From Methanosarcina vacuolata Z-761 (lineage in GTDB: Archaea > Halobacteriota > Methanosarcinia > Methanosarcinales > Methanosarcinaceae): 64,000 nt of DNA. Under the pieces are notes generated by a model. It saw only the letters and a list, made by a program, of their open reading frames with translations, made no database searches and was not told the origin of the DNA. The stretch is taken from positions 2,852,001-2,916,000 of the forward strand of contig NZ_CP009520.1 of the NCBI RefSeq assembly GCF_000969905.1, in the 5' to 3' direction. Shown piece after piece: positions 18,986 to 28,153 of the stretch. The position numbers were made by a program, and so were the translations under genes. Position 1 is the first letter of the stretch; each line of letters opens with the position of its first letter.

Positions 18986-20614
18986 ATGCCAGTAATTACC
19001 TTACAGTACGACGACCTTGAAAAACTCACAGGAACCGATAAGGAAACCATCATAAAAAGAGCGCCCATGATAGGGGCAGATATCGAAAGAGTTGAAGAGG
19101 AATCTATAGATATCGAGTTCTTCCCTGACAGGCCTGACCTTTACAGTGTGGAAGGAGCAGCCAGGGCAATGCGGGGTTTTCTGGACCTTGAGACCGGACT
19201 GTCCGAATATGAGATAAAGCCGCCCAGGGTTTCGATCTCGGTCAGTGAGGAGATCCTTAGAATCAGGCCTTTTCTTGGGTGTGCGGTTGTAAGGGGCATA
19301 AAATTCACATCCTCGTCCATAAAATCCCTTATGGACCTTCAGGAAGACCTGCACTGGGGGCTTGGAAGAAACAGGAAAAAAGTGTCTATAGGCGTACATG
19401 ACCTCTCGAACGTTAAGCCGCCTTTCAGGTATATGGCCGTAGATCCGGGTTTTGAGTTCGTGCCACTGGACTACACCGAAAAAATGAGCATGACCGAAAT
19501 CCTGGAAAAGCACCCAAAAGGCACGAGATTTGCACATCTTGTCAGGGGCTTTGAGAAATACCCAATAATCCTGGACTCAAACGATAACGTGCTTTCCTTC
19601 CCGCCTATCATTAACGGGACACTTACAAGTGTGACCGAGCGTACAACCGACCTCTTTATCGATGTCACTGGACTTGGAGAAGCCGTTTATACCGCCCTGA
19701 ATATCGTTGTTACCGCCCTTGCGGAAAGGGGTGGCCAGATCGAATTCGTAAAGGTTATCAGGCCCGACTCCGGAGAACTTATCCTGCCTGACCTTGAACC
19801 GAAGACCAGGTTCATTACAAAGACTGAAGTAAAAGACCTTCTGGGCATGGAACTCTCCTTAGAAGAAATCGTTAAACAGCTTGAGAGAATGCGCTTTGGA
19901 GCAAAAGCCATTGACGAAGAAACCATCGAAGTAAAAGTCCCGGCTTACAGGGCCGATATTCTTCATAACTACGACCTTGTAGAGGATATTGCCAAGGGTT
20001 ATGGATATGAAAACATCAAAGTAAGTATTCCTGAAACTTATACCCCAGGAAAGTCTCACCCGATTTCCTTACTTCGCGCTCCCGTAAACGAGATAATGGT
20101 AGGGCTCGGCTACTATGAGGTCATGCCGTTTACGCTTACCAACGAAAAAATTAACTTCGATAACATGCGCAGGCCAAAAACGGATGATGTTACCTATGTG
20201 CTTCACCCGATCAGCGAAGACCAGACAATGATCAGGACAACCCTGCTTCCGAACCTCCTTGAGATTCTTGCCTTAAACCAGCACAGGGAATTGCCTCAGA
20301 AGATTTTCGAGTTCGGCGAGGTCGCAAATAACGAAATAACCGGCCAGCACGTAGCTGCAGTCTCGATTCACCCTCAGGCCAACTTTACCGAGATCTATGA
20401 GGTTGTAGACGCTCTGATGAGGGAAATGATGCTTTCCTACGAGGTAAAAGAGTCCGAAGATCCCGCATTCCTCGAAGGCAGGCGGGCTGATGTTTACGTC
20501 AGAGGCAAAAAACTCGGAGTCTTTGGAGAATTCCATCCTGAGGTCATAAACAATTTTGCCCTTGGATACGCAGTTGTCGGGTTTGAACTTGACCTCAATG
20601 ACCTTATTGGTTAA
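18986..20614 (+). CDS. pheT: Phenylalanine-tRNA ligase beta subunit
   Basis: A 542-residue archaeal PheT. The open frame extends upstream into the CRISPR array, but the family start is [18 protein letters not shown] at 18986, which gives the normal archaeal length. Segments typical of the subunit include [25 protein letters not shown] (B3/B4 region) and [48 protein letters not shown] (B5 and catalytic-like core). It forms the alpha2-beta2 enzyme with PheS, which is not in this window. Its promoter must lie in the 158 bp between the last repeat and the start, or transcription could come through the array. Confidence 0.96.
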   Translation: MPVITLQYDDLEKLTGTDKETIIKRAPMIGADIERVEEESIDIEFFPDRPDLYSVEGAARAMRGFLDLETGLSEYEIKPPRVSISVSEEILRIRPFLGCAVVRGIKFTSSSIKSLMDLQEDLHWGLGRNRKKVSIGVHDLSNVKPPFRYMAVDPGFEFVPLDYTEKMSMTEILEKHPKGTRFAHLVRGFEKYPIILDSNDNVLSFPPIINGTLTSVTERTTDLFIDVTGLGEAVYTALNIVVTALAERGGQIEFVKVIRPDSGELILPDLEPKTRFITKTEVKDLLGMELSLEEIVKQLERMRFGAKAIDEETIEVKVPAYRADILHNYDLVEDIAKGYGYENIKVSIPETYTPGKSHPISLLRAPVNEIMVGLGYYEVMPFTLTNEKINFDNMRRPKTDDVTYVLHPISEDQTMIRTTLLPNLLEILALNQHRELPQKIFEFGEVANNEITGQHVAAVSIHPQANFTEIYEVVDALMREMMLSYEVKESEDPAFLEGRRADVYVRGKKLGVFGEFHPEVINNFALGYAVVGFELDLNDLIG

Positions 20615-20707
20615 TATTGGTTAAAAATTAGATTTTAAGTTGAGAAGAGACTCTTCTCTCTTATTTCCTTCACTTTTATTTCAGCACATTTTTATTTCAG
20701 CACATTT

Positions 20708-21328
20708 TTATTTCAGCATTTTCTCCATTTCGGCTGCGATTTTTTGGACTTCGGATATTTCTTCAGTCTCAGCTAGCCTGTAAGTAAGTTCAAGCAGCCT
20801 TTCTTTCAGGGAGCCAAGTTCATCAAGGGTACAGTTAAGCTCTTCAAGAAGGACCCCCAGGGTTTTTATCTCAGTTGTCTCTGAAAACTTTTCAGGGCCT
20901 GCTTCTATAAGGAAAAGTGTCTCAGGAGAACTGAGGTCAACATCGTATTCTTCCTCGAAATCTCCCTTCGGGATCGTTTTAGACCAGCTCACACTCCTGA
21001 TATGCCTGACAAAATCACTTATCTGCCGATACTCATAATCTCCGGTAACTTTTCCAATCAGCATCTCGTTCCTGGTTTTTAGTGGGACCGCCACAAGGTC
21101 TCCTTTCTTTATTTTTGTGATAAAAGAGTAAATCTCTCCTGCCCAGGCAGAACTACGCTCGTCCTGCATCCCGGGATATTTCTCAAGAATTAGTTTCTTT
21201 ACCTGTCCTTCGTCTTTAATACTGGACAAATCCGGAAGTTCAGACCACCCGATTGTAATTATGCTGTTTTCCAGAATCAGCTCTTCATCTTCCAGGGTGC
21301 CTGCAGCTTTAAGTAACCAGAATTTCAT
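20708..21328 (-). CDS. PUA/EVE-like domain protein
   Basis: A 206-residue protein. Residues 1-150 resemble the PUA-like/EVE domain found on its own or ahead of Mrr- and McrB-type restriction enzymes: MKFWLLKAAG, IITIGWSELPDLSSI, IYSFITKIKKGDLVAVPLK, IGKVTGDYEY and HIRSVSWSK. Such domains bind modified bases in DNA or RNA. Residues about 160-206 are a predicted coiled coil (LEELNCTLDELGSLKERLLELTYRL). No nuclease motif is present. It is convergent with pheT, some 2 kb from the CRISPR array. Whether it acts in defence or RNA modification cannot be decided here. Confidence 0.7.
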   Translation of the reverse strand: MKFWLLKAAGTLEDEELILENSIITIGWSELPDLSSIKDEGQVKKLILEKYPGMQDERSSAWAGEIYSFITKIKKGDLVAVPLKTRNEMLIGKVTGDYEYRQISDFVRHIRSVSWSKTIPKGDFEEEYDVDLSSPETLFLIEAGPEKFSETTEIKTLGVLLEELNCTLDELGSLKERLLELTYRLAETEEISEVQKIAAEMEKMLK

Positions 21329-21426
21329 GACTTTCCCCCTTTTCGTTTTAATTTTGCATTTTTCTAGAAATTCTACTTATATTCCCAATTTACCATTTTC
21401 CAGGTTCTTATAATTGGTTGTCAATC

Positions 21427-21665
21427 AACCGTTGCGCCGGTTGATCACGCCGGATAGGGTTGGGGGATAAGGTTCTCAAACCCAAATGATGCTCCGTCGT
21501 TTTCGCTCAAGCATTTTTTGAAAAGGATTGTGCCACAGCCGTTGCGCCGAGTTGATCACAAACCGTTGCGCCGGTTGATCACGCCGATAGGGTTTGGGGA
21601 TAAGATCCTCAAACTCAAATGCTGTCCCGTCGTTTTCGCTCAAGCATTTTTTGAAAAGGATTGTG
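21427..21665. repeat. Two direct copies of a ~106-bp unit with a hairpin start
   Basis: Unit 1 is 21427-21532 and unit 2 is 21561-21665. Both start AACCGTTGCGCCGGTTGATC and end AAAAGGATTGTG, with about 90% identity. A third, partial copy of the start lies between them (21538-21559). The beginning of unit 1, with its flank, is a perfect hairpin: ATCAACCG and CGGTTGAT around TTGCGC. Short frames here in both strands appear to be by-products of the repeat. The remainder of 21329-21810 holds no gene. Confidence 0.85.
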
Positions 21666-21810
21666 GACAAGCAGTTTTTGTCAAAAGGGTTTTTGAAAAG
21701 TCTTGAATGACATACTTGATGCGCTTGCGGTGGGCAGTTACTACAAAATTACATCCGTGTGATCTGTTACCGGAGATCTAAATCAGTACAATCGGAGCCT
21801 TAATCAGGTG

Positions 21811-22608
21811 CTACTGAAGGAAAGATTTCTCATTTAGAGGTTCGGCTGCTTCCATATAGTACTTGAAGAGCTCTTTTCCCCAGCACAGGGCTCTTTCCCC
21901 AAAAGACAGGATTAGCTGGTCTCTTAATTTTCCATTGTTTTCAAAGAGTTTAAATGCAACGACCTTATCCGTTACAATCAGAGATGGGATTGTTGTTGAC
22001 CTTCGTGATATAAAAAGCCTGGAGTTCATGGCTCTGGACAGTTTCTCTGCTTCTATACGATTATTTAAAAATAAACGCTGTGCAACACTTTCGGTCATAC
22101 AGAGTGCGATTTCAGCTCCACTCTCCGCAAGCTCTGTATAAAGTGAAGGAGCTTGAGGGTGAAAATAAGCTGCAAAGGTCAGTATCTCCCTTGAGCTTAG
22201 AATACTATCCCGGAGTATTTGTGGGGTTTCAAAAATGTGTCCGGCGTCAGGTTCCAGTAGCTCACAGTGCCCGAGTTCGCCTATTCTCTCCAGCAGGAAA
22301 TCAGGAATCGAGCTTAAGTCGTGGCTCAGCCAGTACTCAGTATTTTCTTCTAAAAGCCCAGCCATACTGAGCATAGGCTGCATATTTTCAACTATTATCT
22401 CCCCGATATCGGACAAACTGTATATTTTATTTTTTTGGGTTATCAGGCCGGAATCTTTCATTTTTTTCAAATGGAGCTGGATTGAACTGGAGGTCACGTT
22501 AAGTGATTCTTTTATCTCACCGAAGTCTCTTGATTTTTCATTTAAGAGTAGTAAAATATCTTTTCTTCTACCCGAAAAAAGAATCAGGTTAAGAAGGCAG
22601 TGTTTCAT
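21811..22608 (-). CDS. Msr-type (DUF1724) winged-helix regulator
   Basis: A 265-residue two-domain regulator. Residues about 15-75 are an ArsR-like winged helix (RKDILLLLNEKSRDFGEIKESLNVTSSSIQLHLKKMKDSGLI). The C-terminal part from about residue 95 is DUF1724-like, ending LFENNGKLRDQLILSFGERALCWGKELFKYY, the pattern of the Msr family in Methanosarcina. Some characterised Msr proteins control methyltransferase or acetate genes; the target of this one is unknown. It is divergent from the formylglycine-enzyme-like gene across about 220 bp. Confidence 0.85.
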   Translation of the reverse strand: MKHCLLNLILFSGRRKDILLLLNEKSRDFGEIKESLNVTSSSIQLHLKKMKDSGLITQKNKIYSLSDIGEIIVENMQPMLSMAGLLEENTEYWLSHDLSSIPDFLLERIGELGHCELLEPDAGHIFETPQILRDSILSSREILTFAAYFHPQAPSLYTELAESGAEIALCMTESVAQRLFLNNRIEAEKLSRAMNSRLFISRRSTTIPSLIVTDKVVAFKLFENNGKLRDQLILSFGERALCWGKELFKYYMEAAEPLNEKSFLQ

Positions 22609-22689
22609 TTTTGCTCACTTCCGGTCTCTACCTTTGCCTCTATACCAATATCATAAAAACTTTTTGATTATAAGCCCACTGTATTTAAC

Positions 22690-22780
22690 TATTTTATTGT
22701 ATTTTATGTTCTATGCAGGATTTGATTTGTCCAGTTTTATTGGTTTAAGAAGTAGCAACAACAAAAAAGATAAACCTTGA
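22690..22780 (+). repeat. Upstream flank repeated downstream of the FGE-like gene
   Basis: This stretch resembles 23911-23964 joined to 24126-24160. Shared words include GATTTG, GTTTTATTGGT and AGCAA. It contains the uninterrupted form (TTTTATTGGTTTAAGAAG) of the site that, downstream of the gene, is split by a 161-bp insertion. Confidence 0.7.
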
Positions 22781-22826
22781 AGTATATTTTCGATTTTTAG
22801 AGCAGGTTTTTGGTTATTAAATTAAT

Positions 22827-23852
22827 GTGGTGAGAACACTGATTCCTGAAAAAAAATTCTCTTTACATTACAAAGATTCTGAAGAAATTGAACCTCTTAA
22901 ATCTGGCTGTTTGGTTAATGGTTCAATCAGTAATTCAATCCACAGTTATGGTATTTCGGTGAATAACCCAATAGACAATGTAGTCCACAACTCAATGAGA
23001 AACTCAATAAATAACTTGGTCAATGACCCAATAATCTCGATAAATAACTCAATGAATAACTCAATGAATAACTCAATGAATAACTCAATGAATAACTCAA
23101 TGAATAACTCAATGAATAATTTGTCCGGTAGCTCAATAATTAACTCTATTGGAATGGAATTTGTCCTGATTCCTGCTGGAGAATTTAACATGGGTTCTCC
23201 AATGCGTGAAAAACGAAGGAAGCTCTGGGAAAGCCCTGTGCATAAAGTAACAATCGAAAGGCCTTTTTACCTTGGCAGGTACCCGGTCACACAGGAGCAA
23301 TGGCAAAAAGTCATGTGGGACAATCCTGCGTACTTCAAGGGCGAAAAGCACCCGGTTGAAAACGTTTCCTGGAATGAGATTCAGGTCTTTTTCCGGAAAC
23401 TCAATGCTCTGGAAAATGCAGATGGAATTTCCCGAATCTACCGCCTTCCAACTGAAGCCGAATGGGAATACGCAGCCAGGGCAGGAACTGAAACCGCTTA
23501 TTTTTTTGGAGATAATGAATCGAAACTTACAGAATATGCCTGGTTTCTGGAGAATTCAGGGTTTGAAACTCATCCTGTCGGCCTGAAAAAACCAAGTCCC
23601 TGGGGACTTTACGATATTTATGGAAATGCAGGGGAATGGGTACAGGACGAGTACCATATCAGCTACAAAGGCGCCCCGGAAGATGGAAGGGCCTGGGAAA
23701 ATCCTTTCCCAAACGTATCCACTCCAGTAAGGATAAGGAGAGGCGGAGGCTGGAATGGAAACGCAGGCTGCTGCCGGTCGGCTGAAAGACTTTTTGCGGC
23801 CCAGGATAAAAAGTTAAATAGCCTGGGATTCAGGGTGGTTAAGGAAGTTTAA
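22827..23852 (+). CDS. Formylglycine-generating-enzyme-like (SUMF1) protein with NSMN repeats
   Basis: The frame allows 341 residues from a GTG at 22827; there is no good ribosome-binding site, so the true start is uncertain. Residues about 110-340 form the SUMF1/FGE-sulfatase fold: GMEFVLIPAGEFNMGSP, RPFYLGRYPVTQEQWQKVM, HPVENVSWNEIQVFFRKLN, YRLPTEAEWEYAARAG and RRGGGWNGNAGCCRSAERLFA. In FGE the late cysteines oxidise a target Cys; a CC pair is present here. Many archaeal members have no known substrate. Ahead of the domain are six copies of a 12-bp repeat coding NNSM. A decayed second copy lies at 28154-28455. Confidence 0.8.
   Translation: MVRTLIPEKKFSLHYKDSEEIEPLKSGCLVNGSISNSIHSYGISVNNPIDNVVHNSMRNSINNLVNDPIISINNSMNNSMNNSMNNSMNNSMNNSMNNLSGSSIINSIGMEFVLIPAGEFNMGSPMREKRRKLWESPVHKVTIERPFYLGRYPVTQEQWQKVMWDNPAYFKGEKHPVENVSWNEIQVFFRKLNALENADGISRIYRLPTEAEWEYAARAGTETAYFFGDNESKLTEYAWFLENSGFETHPVGLKKPSPWGLYDIYGNAGEWVQDEYHISYKGAPEDGRAWENPFPNVSTPVRIRRGGGWNGNAGCCRSAERLFAAQDKKLNSLGFRVVKEV
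23044..23119 (+). repeat. 12-bp minisatellite in the FGE-like gene
   Basis: Six tandem copies of AATAACTCAATG encode repeated Asn-Asn-Ser-Met. The period is a multiple of three, so changes in copy number would alter linker length and not the frame. Degenerate NS-rich sequence continues on both sides. Confidence 0.93.
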
Positions 23853-23964
23853 TTCCAGTGAAATCACATCCTGTATCCTGCATCAGAGTTTGCCAGCACA
23901 ACTTTGATTTTTATTGCGTTTATGTCGTATACAGAGTTTGATTAATCCGGTTTTATTGGTCTAA

Positions 23965-24125
23965 CCTAACTTCCGCATTTTTAGGCGCATATATGCTTTT
24001 CTGTATCTCTGCGAGGTCATATGATTACGATTTAGAAATTTTTACCTTACATATGATGTGCTTAAGTTTAAGCACATGTATCGATATCAAACTACATTTA
24101 TGTGCTTAAAAATGCGGAACTAAGG
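23965..24125. mobile_element. 161-bp MITE-like element with 27-bp inverted ends
   Basis: Terminal inverted repeats at 23965-23991 and 24099-24125 share the core TTCCGCATTTTTA and extend over about 27 bp with few mismatches. The element is flanked by GTCTAA on both sides (23959-23964 and 24126-24131), a target-site duplication. The paralogous upstream site at 22733-22752 has the target without the insertion. There is no coding capacity. Confidence 0.85.
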
Positions 24126-24165
24126 GTCTAAGAGGCAGTAATAGCAAAATAAAGATAAAATTTTA

Positions 24166-24361
24166 GTAACTATTCAGCCTATCTAAATATGTCTATTGAT
24201 ATTGATTCTAGTGAAAGCAAGAAATCAAAGAAATAACCTATAGAAGAAGAAGAAACGCAGTCATTTGCCAACAGTTCCATAAAATCAATTTGCAGAAATT
24301 TGTCTATTGAATTTTTGCAAAGATGGCTATTGATTCTGTATTATATAGGCTGAATAGTTAC
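24166..24361. mobile_element. 196-bp MITE-like element with 8-bp target duplication
   Basis: Exact 17-bp inverted ends, GTAACTATTCAGCCTAT (24166-24182) and its reverse complement (24345-24361), are flanked by the 8-bp direct repeat AAATTTTA (24158-24165 and 24362-24369). The inside has no full gene. The size and ends suggest an internally deleted insertion sequence mobilised by a relative elsewhere. Confidence 0.9.
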
Positions 24362-24533
24362 AAATTTTAGAGTATATCTTCATTTGTATTCGATTAAGAT
24401 ACGATCTATTAAAAATGTGTTATTTTTGTTGTTTTTTCTGTAAACTTATAAATGTAAATCGAGATGCATAGATGATTGCAGTAGTCATTTTGACGTTAAC
24501 AGATTTCTTAACCGAATACAAATGAATTAGATT

Positions 24534-25895
24534 TCATTTTTCTTTTCTTTTTTTTAAAGAGATAATAATAACGGTTAACAAAATAATTAAAGCAACACCA
24601 ATAAAAATTAACTTTGGCAATATTTTACTAGTTGGGGCTTTTTCAATATCATTTTTATTATTTTTAAAAATATTACCACCTGTTATATTATCATTAGATC
24701 TTTCAATATAAAACCCGATGATATTATTATCTATCTCATTTATATTATATTCGTTATTGTCTTTACATTCACATGTGTCAATACCATATTTGTTAGAGTA
24801 TATTTTATTGGCGGAGAGTTTATTGCCAGGTGCGTTCTCTAGATAAATCCCTTCTGAATTTTTTAATATACTATTACTCTCAAGAGAATTATTAGTTGAA
24901 TCTTTCAGATAAGTACCAAAATAATTTTTTTCTGCAGTATTACTAATAAGTATGTTACTGCTGGAACTAGAGATCGAGACTCCACAATCCCGATTCGAGT
25001 AAACATAATTATTTTTTATATCGTTGTAATTTGATTCTGTAAGAGTAATCCCCGAATATTCAGTTGAATTTACAATATTATTAAAAAGAAGATTACTAGT
25101 TGATCTTTCAAGAAAGATACCCTCCATTTTATTTTTAATTGCACTGTTATTTTTTACATTATCTTTGCTACAATTACTTAGAGTAATTCCAGAAAACTCG
25201 TTTAAAGTTATAGAATTATTTTCAACTGTGTTATATGTAGAGGAATAAAGAGAGATGCCTGACCCTTTATTCAAATTTGCAATATTATTAAGAATTTCAT
25301 TTCTACTACAGTTATCTAGAGTAATTCCATCAAAACCATTTGAATTTGCTGTATTATTTTCAATTATAATATCTGTGGAACAATTGAGAAAAATGCCCTG
25401 ATTTCCATTAGAGCTTGCTGCATTGTTTAAAATTTTAGTATTGCTAGAAAATTCTAGCCAAATTCCGTCATTATTATTAAGAAGATCATTACTAACAATC
25501 GTTGAATTGTGACACTTATAAAAGTATATCCCAGCATAAGGTAACCTTGAGCCAGTTATAGTGAAACCGCTTATAGTTACATTATCTGCAGTAACGTTAA
25601 ATATAAAATCTTCATCACTGGAAGTTTTAATTATTGTATTTTCGGGTCCAGATACTGATCTAATTATCAAGCTTTTAACAATATCAACATTTTCTATATA
25701 GGTACCAGAGTTGACAAAAATTGTGTCACCTTCTGATGCAGAATCGACGGCTTTTTGTATCGACGAATAAGCAGCTTTTCCATCTTTGCTTACAGTTAAG
25801 GTAGAAGCCTTGGCACTTTCCGTAATCAGAAGTAGTATAAAGAGAAATAGCAGAATACGAATACAAATAGTTGTATTGTCTCTTAATTTTAACAT
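24534..25895 (-). CDS. Membrane-anchored beta-helix (NosD/PbH1) surface protein
   Basis: A 453-residue protein with an N-terminal signal peptide (hydrophobic IRILLFLFILLLITESAKAS). The family start ASTLTVSKDGKAAYSSIQKAVDSASEGDTIFV follows. Roughly fifteen 22-24-residue beta-helix turns with NNxxxxNxxGI patterns span residues 90-410. It ends in a transmembrane helix (ILPKLIFIGVALIILLTVIIISL) and a basic tail KKRKEK, so it should be displayed outside and anchored at its C terminus. The gene is very AT-rich. The role is probably surface structure or glycan binding. It differs from the 341-residue relative at 9455 in having the anchor. Confidence 0.87.
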   Translation of the reverse strand: MLKLRDNTTICIRILLFLFILLLITESAKASTLTVSKDGKAAYSSIQKAVDSASEGDTIFVNSGTYIENVDIVKSLIIRSVSGPENTIIKTSSDEDFIFNVTADNVTISGFTITGSRLPYAGIYFYKCHNSTIVSNDLLNNNDGIWLEFSSNTKILNNAASSNGNQGIFLNCSTDIIIENNTANSNGFDGITLDNCSRNEILNNIANLNKGSGISLYSSTYNTVENNSITLNEFSGITLSNCSKDNVKNNSAIKNKMEGIFLERSTSNLLFNNIVNSTEYSGITLTESNYNDIKNNYVYSNRDCGVSISSSSSNILISNTAEKNYFGTYLKDSTNNSLESNSILKNSEGIYLENAPGNKLSANKIYSNKYGIDTCECKDNNEYNINEIDNNIIGFYIERSNDNITGGNIFKNNKNDIEKAPTSKILPKLIFIGVALIILLTVIIISLKKRKEK

Positions 25896-26074
25896 ATTAA
25901 CACCATTAATCTATAATTTGGTAGCAATATTTCAAAAATATGATTCTCAACCTATAAGCGTTTAATATTTGAAAAATTATTTGATTTTAATTTATTATTT
26001 ATGTTAAACATTAGAAAAGCTCAAATATCTGATCTCTTACATTTCTTATATTAATATATTAGAAGGGCAAAAAG

Positions 26075-26596
26075 ATGAATTCAGATATAGTTGAGATTTG
26101 GTCCACAAAAATAGCAGAGGTTGCAGCGCCAGAAGAAGTAGATTTTGCTCCATTAATAACGGAAGCCTTCATCCAAGGTGGAAATGAAAGAGAAAGTCTT
26201 TTCTCCAAACAACAGGAAAATGTACTTGGAGGGTTTGGCGGCACAGAAGCTATAATGTTGTTTCCTTTGATATTGCAGGGTATAGCAAATACTGCTCAAT
26301 TGATTACTCAGATTCTATCTCCTGTATCTCCTATAAAAGATATACAGAGTATATTGAATGAAATGAAAGATCAGCACGAAACAACATCTTTTAATCAAAA
26401 GAGAATGGAAGTTTTGCCCGAGGAATTTCGTACAAGTTTAAAAAATTTCTTAGAGATTTTTACAGACGAGGTCTCAAAATCCGGGCTTCCAAAAGAGAAG
26501 TGTGAAATAGCTGCATATCATACTCTGTTGAGATTACTTGAAGAACCTTCAGGATCTATTTGTTTTGTAAAAGAAGTATCAAAGTCTAAAAAGTGA
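26075..26596 (+). CDS. Hypothetical partner protein of the M48-type protease
   Basis: I do not recognise this 173-residue protein. It starts at an ATG with AGAAGGG upstream. Residues 1-50 are acidic and soluble, 55-85 are hydrophobic (GGFGGTEAIMLFPLILQGIANTAQLITQIL) and may contact the membrane or form a helical bundle, and the rest is helical and charged. The stop lies eight bases before the protease gene, so the two form an operon. A membrane-adjacent regulator, substrate or inhibitor of the protease are possibilities; none is shown. Confidence 0.7.
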   Translation: MNSDIVEIWSTKIAEVAAPEEVDFAPLITEAFIQGGNERESLFSKQQENVLGGFGGTEAIMLFPLILQGIANTAQLITQILSPVSPIKDIQSILNEMKDQHETTSFNQKRMEVLPEEFRTSLKNFLEIFTDEVSKSGLPKEKCEIAAYHTLLRLLEEPSGSICFVKEVSKSKK

Positions 26597-26604
26597 ATTC
26601 CTAA

Positions 26605-27987
26605 ATGAGTAAAGAAATGCTTCAAAAGAACTGTGCGTTACCACCCTGGCTGTGGTTTTGGCTAATATCCTATTTGTTGATGTTTCCTATCGAGTTAAAT
26701 TATTGGAAATCGTACTCTATAGACCTCATTTATGTTTCAGACCCTTTATTTCTTGCAAACATCCCGGAACTATTGCCTTCATTAGCATTGTTTTTAGGGG
26801 TCATTACTGTATTTTTTCCAAAAATCCGTGCACATCGGCTAGAAAGAAGATTCTCTCTTGTTGAAAAAAATTCCGCTTTACTGAAATTGCCTGAAAGAAT
26901 GAAGCAGACAGGCGCAGATATTGAATATTTCTTGAAAGTTCATGTTCCAAATATACAGATTAAAGCTAATTTTGGCCTTTTTAATCAGAATTGTTTTTTA
27001 TACACTTCAGGATACCACAAAACCTCCCTAGCTCTATTCGGAGGCATTCTAATACTCTGGAAATTAGACCGAAAAGTTGCAGAATCTATTCTCTTACACG
27101 AAATTGGACACTATCGAAATGGAGATGCTTTCATAATAGGCGCAGGAAGCTTTTTTGAGTGGGTTCTTAGACACTGCTTAATTATTACTACACTTTTTTT
27201 CATAATTCCATTTATTTGGAATATGACTAACCAAGAAGTTACCTTTTTTTCTAATAATGTTAATCAAGAGCTCATTTTTTTAGATATTATGAAAGATAAC
27301 GGAATGCCTATAAAAGAGATTATTTTTAGTTTTCTAACTTTTTTATTTTCAACAATTATTTACAGATTTAAATATCACCTCTTTGTTACACTTCCTGGGA
27401 TATTATTACCCATATTCTGGTTGCTGTTATGGACAATTAACACTTTCATTCCACCTATTGCTGGAATTTGGTGTGCAGAAATGAATGCAGACAGATTTAT
27501 GAAAAGGAAGTCAACTTCTCCAGATGCTCCGGCAAAGGCTTTAGATAGAATCTCTGAAGATGTGTCGATTGTCAATTGGCTCATATCACAGGTTTCTCAC
27601 CCTCCAAAATGGCTCAGGAAATGGGCGATAAAAGACACTAAAAAAAAGGAAAGTACATTGGTATTTCTTTTAATATTTCCACTTGCTTACTTCATAACAC
27701 TGGTAGAGCCTTTTGTCCGGGTTTTGACAACTTATTCTATTGGGGAAAGAAAAATAACTGATGCTCTGGAAGTATTAGATATAAGTACAGGGAATTATTT
27801 ACGCATAGTCTATAATATATGGCTTTTTAGTGCTTTTTTTATTCTATTGTGGCCGACTATGTCAGTTTATTGGATCAATTTTTTTTCAGGAAAAGTTGAA
27901 CTTCCAAATTGGGAAGATTATAATGAATATATCTTGGGTGCTGGAGTTGTATTTTGCTTGTTTATTTTAGGATACTTTATTGCTTAA
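26605..27987 (+). CDS. Polytopic membrane metalloprotease, M48-like
   Basis: A 460-residue protein with about eight hydrophobic segments. The zinc motif HEIGHYRNGD is at H165-H169, followed much later by AEMNADRFM, where the glutamate would be the third ligand. This matches the HtpX/Ste24 (M48) plan. The N-terminal segments (residues 10-35 and 52-72) and the pair near 185-210 and 230-290 should be membrane helices, and three further helices follow the catalytic part. A catalytic role in cleaving membrane or damaged proteins is likely from the family. The substrate is unknown; the gene directly upstream is the obvious partner. Confidence 0.82.
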   Translation: MSKEMLQKNCALPPWLWFWLISYLLMFPIELNYWKSYSIDLIYVSDPLFLANIPELLPSLALFLGVITVFFPKIRAHRLERRFSLVEKNSALLKLPERMKQTGADIEYFLKVHVPNIQIKANFGLFNQNCFLYTSGYHKTSLALFGGILILWKLDRKVAESILLHEIGHYRNGDAFIIGAGSFFEWVLRHCLIITTLFFIIPFIWNMTNQEVTFFSNNVNQELIFLDIMKDNGMPIKEIIFSFLTFLFSTIIYRFKYHLFVTLPGILLPIFWLLLWTINTFIPPIAGIWCAEMNADRFMKRKSTSPDAPAKALDRISEDVSIVNWLISQVSHPPKWLRKWAIKDTKKKESTLVFLLIFPLAYFITLVEPFVRVLTTYSIGERKITDALEVLDISTGNYLRIVYNIWLFSAFFILLWPTMSVYWINFFSGKVELPNWEDYNEYILGAGVVFCLFILGYFIA

Positions 27988-28153
27988 TTTTATTAAAGTA
28001 TTCACTATTCTCTTTTGATATTATTTGAGAGCAAGTCATAGAGGGTTATACTTGTGGCCTTCTAGACTTAGTTTTTATTTCAAAATTTGAAGGGTCTTCT
28101 ATTCTAGCCATGTGAATTACAATTATAGGTATATGAAGTGAACGTATAGAATC

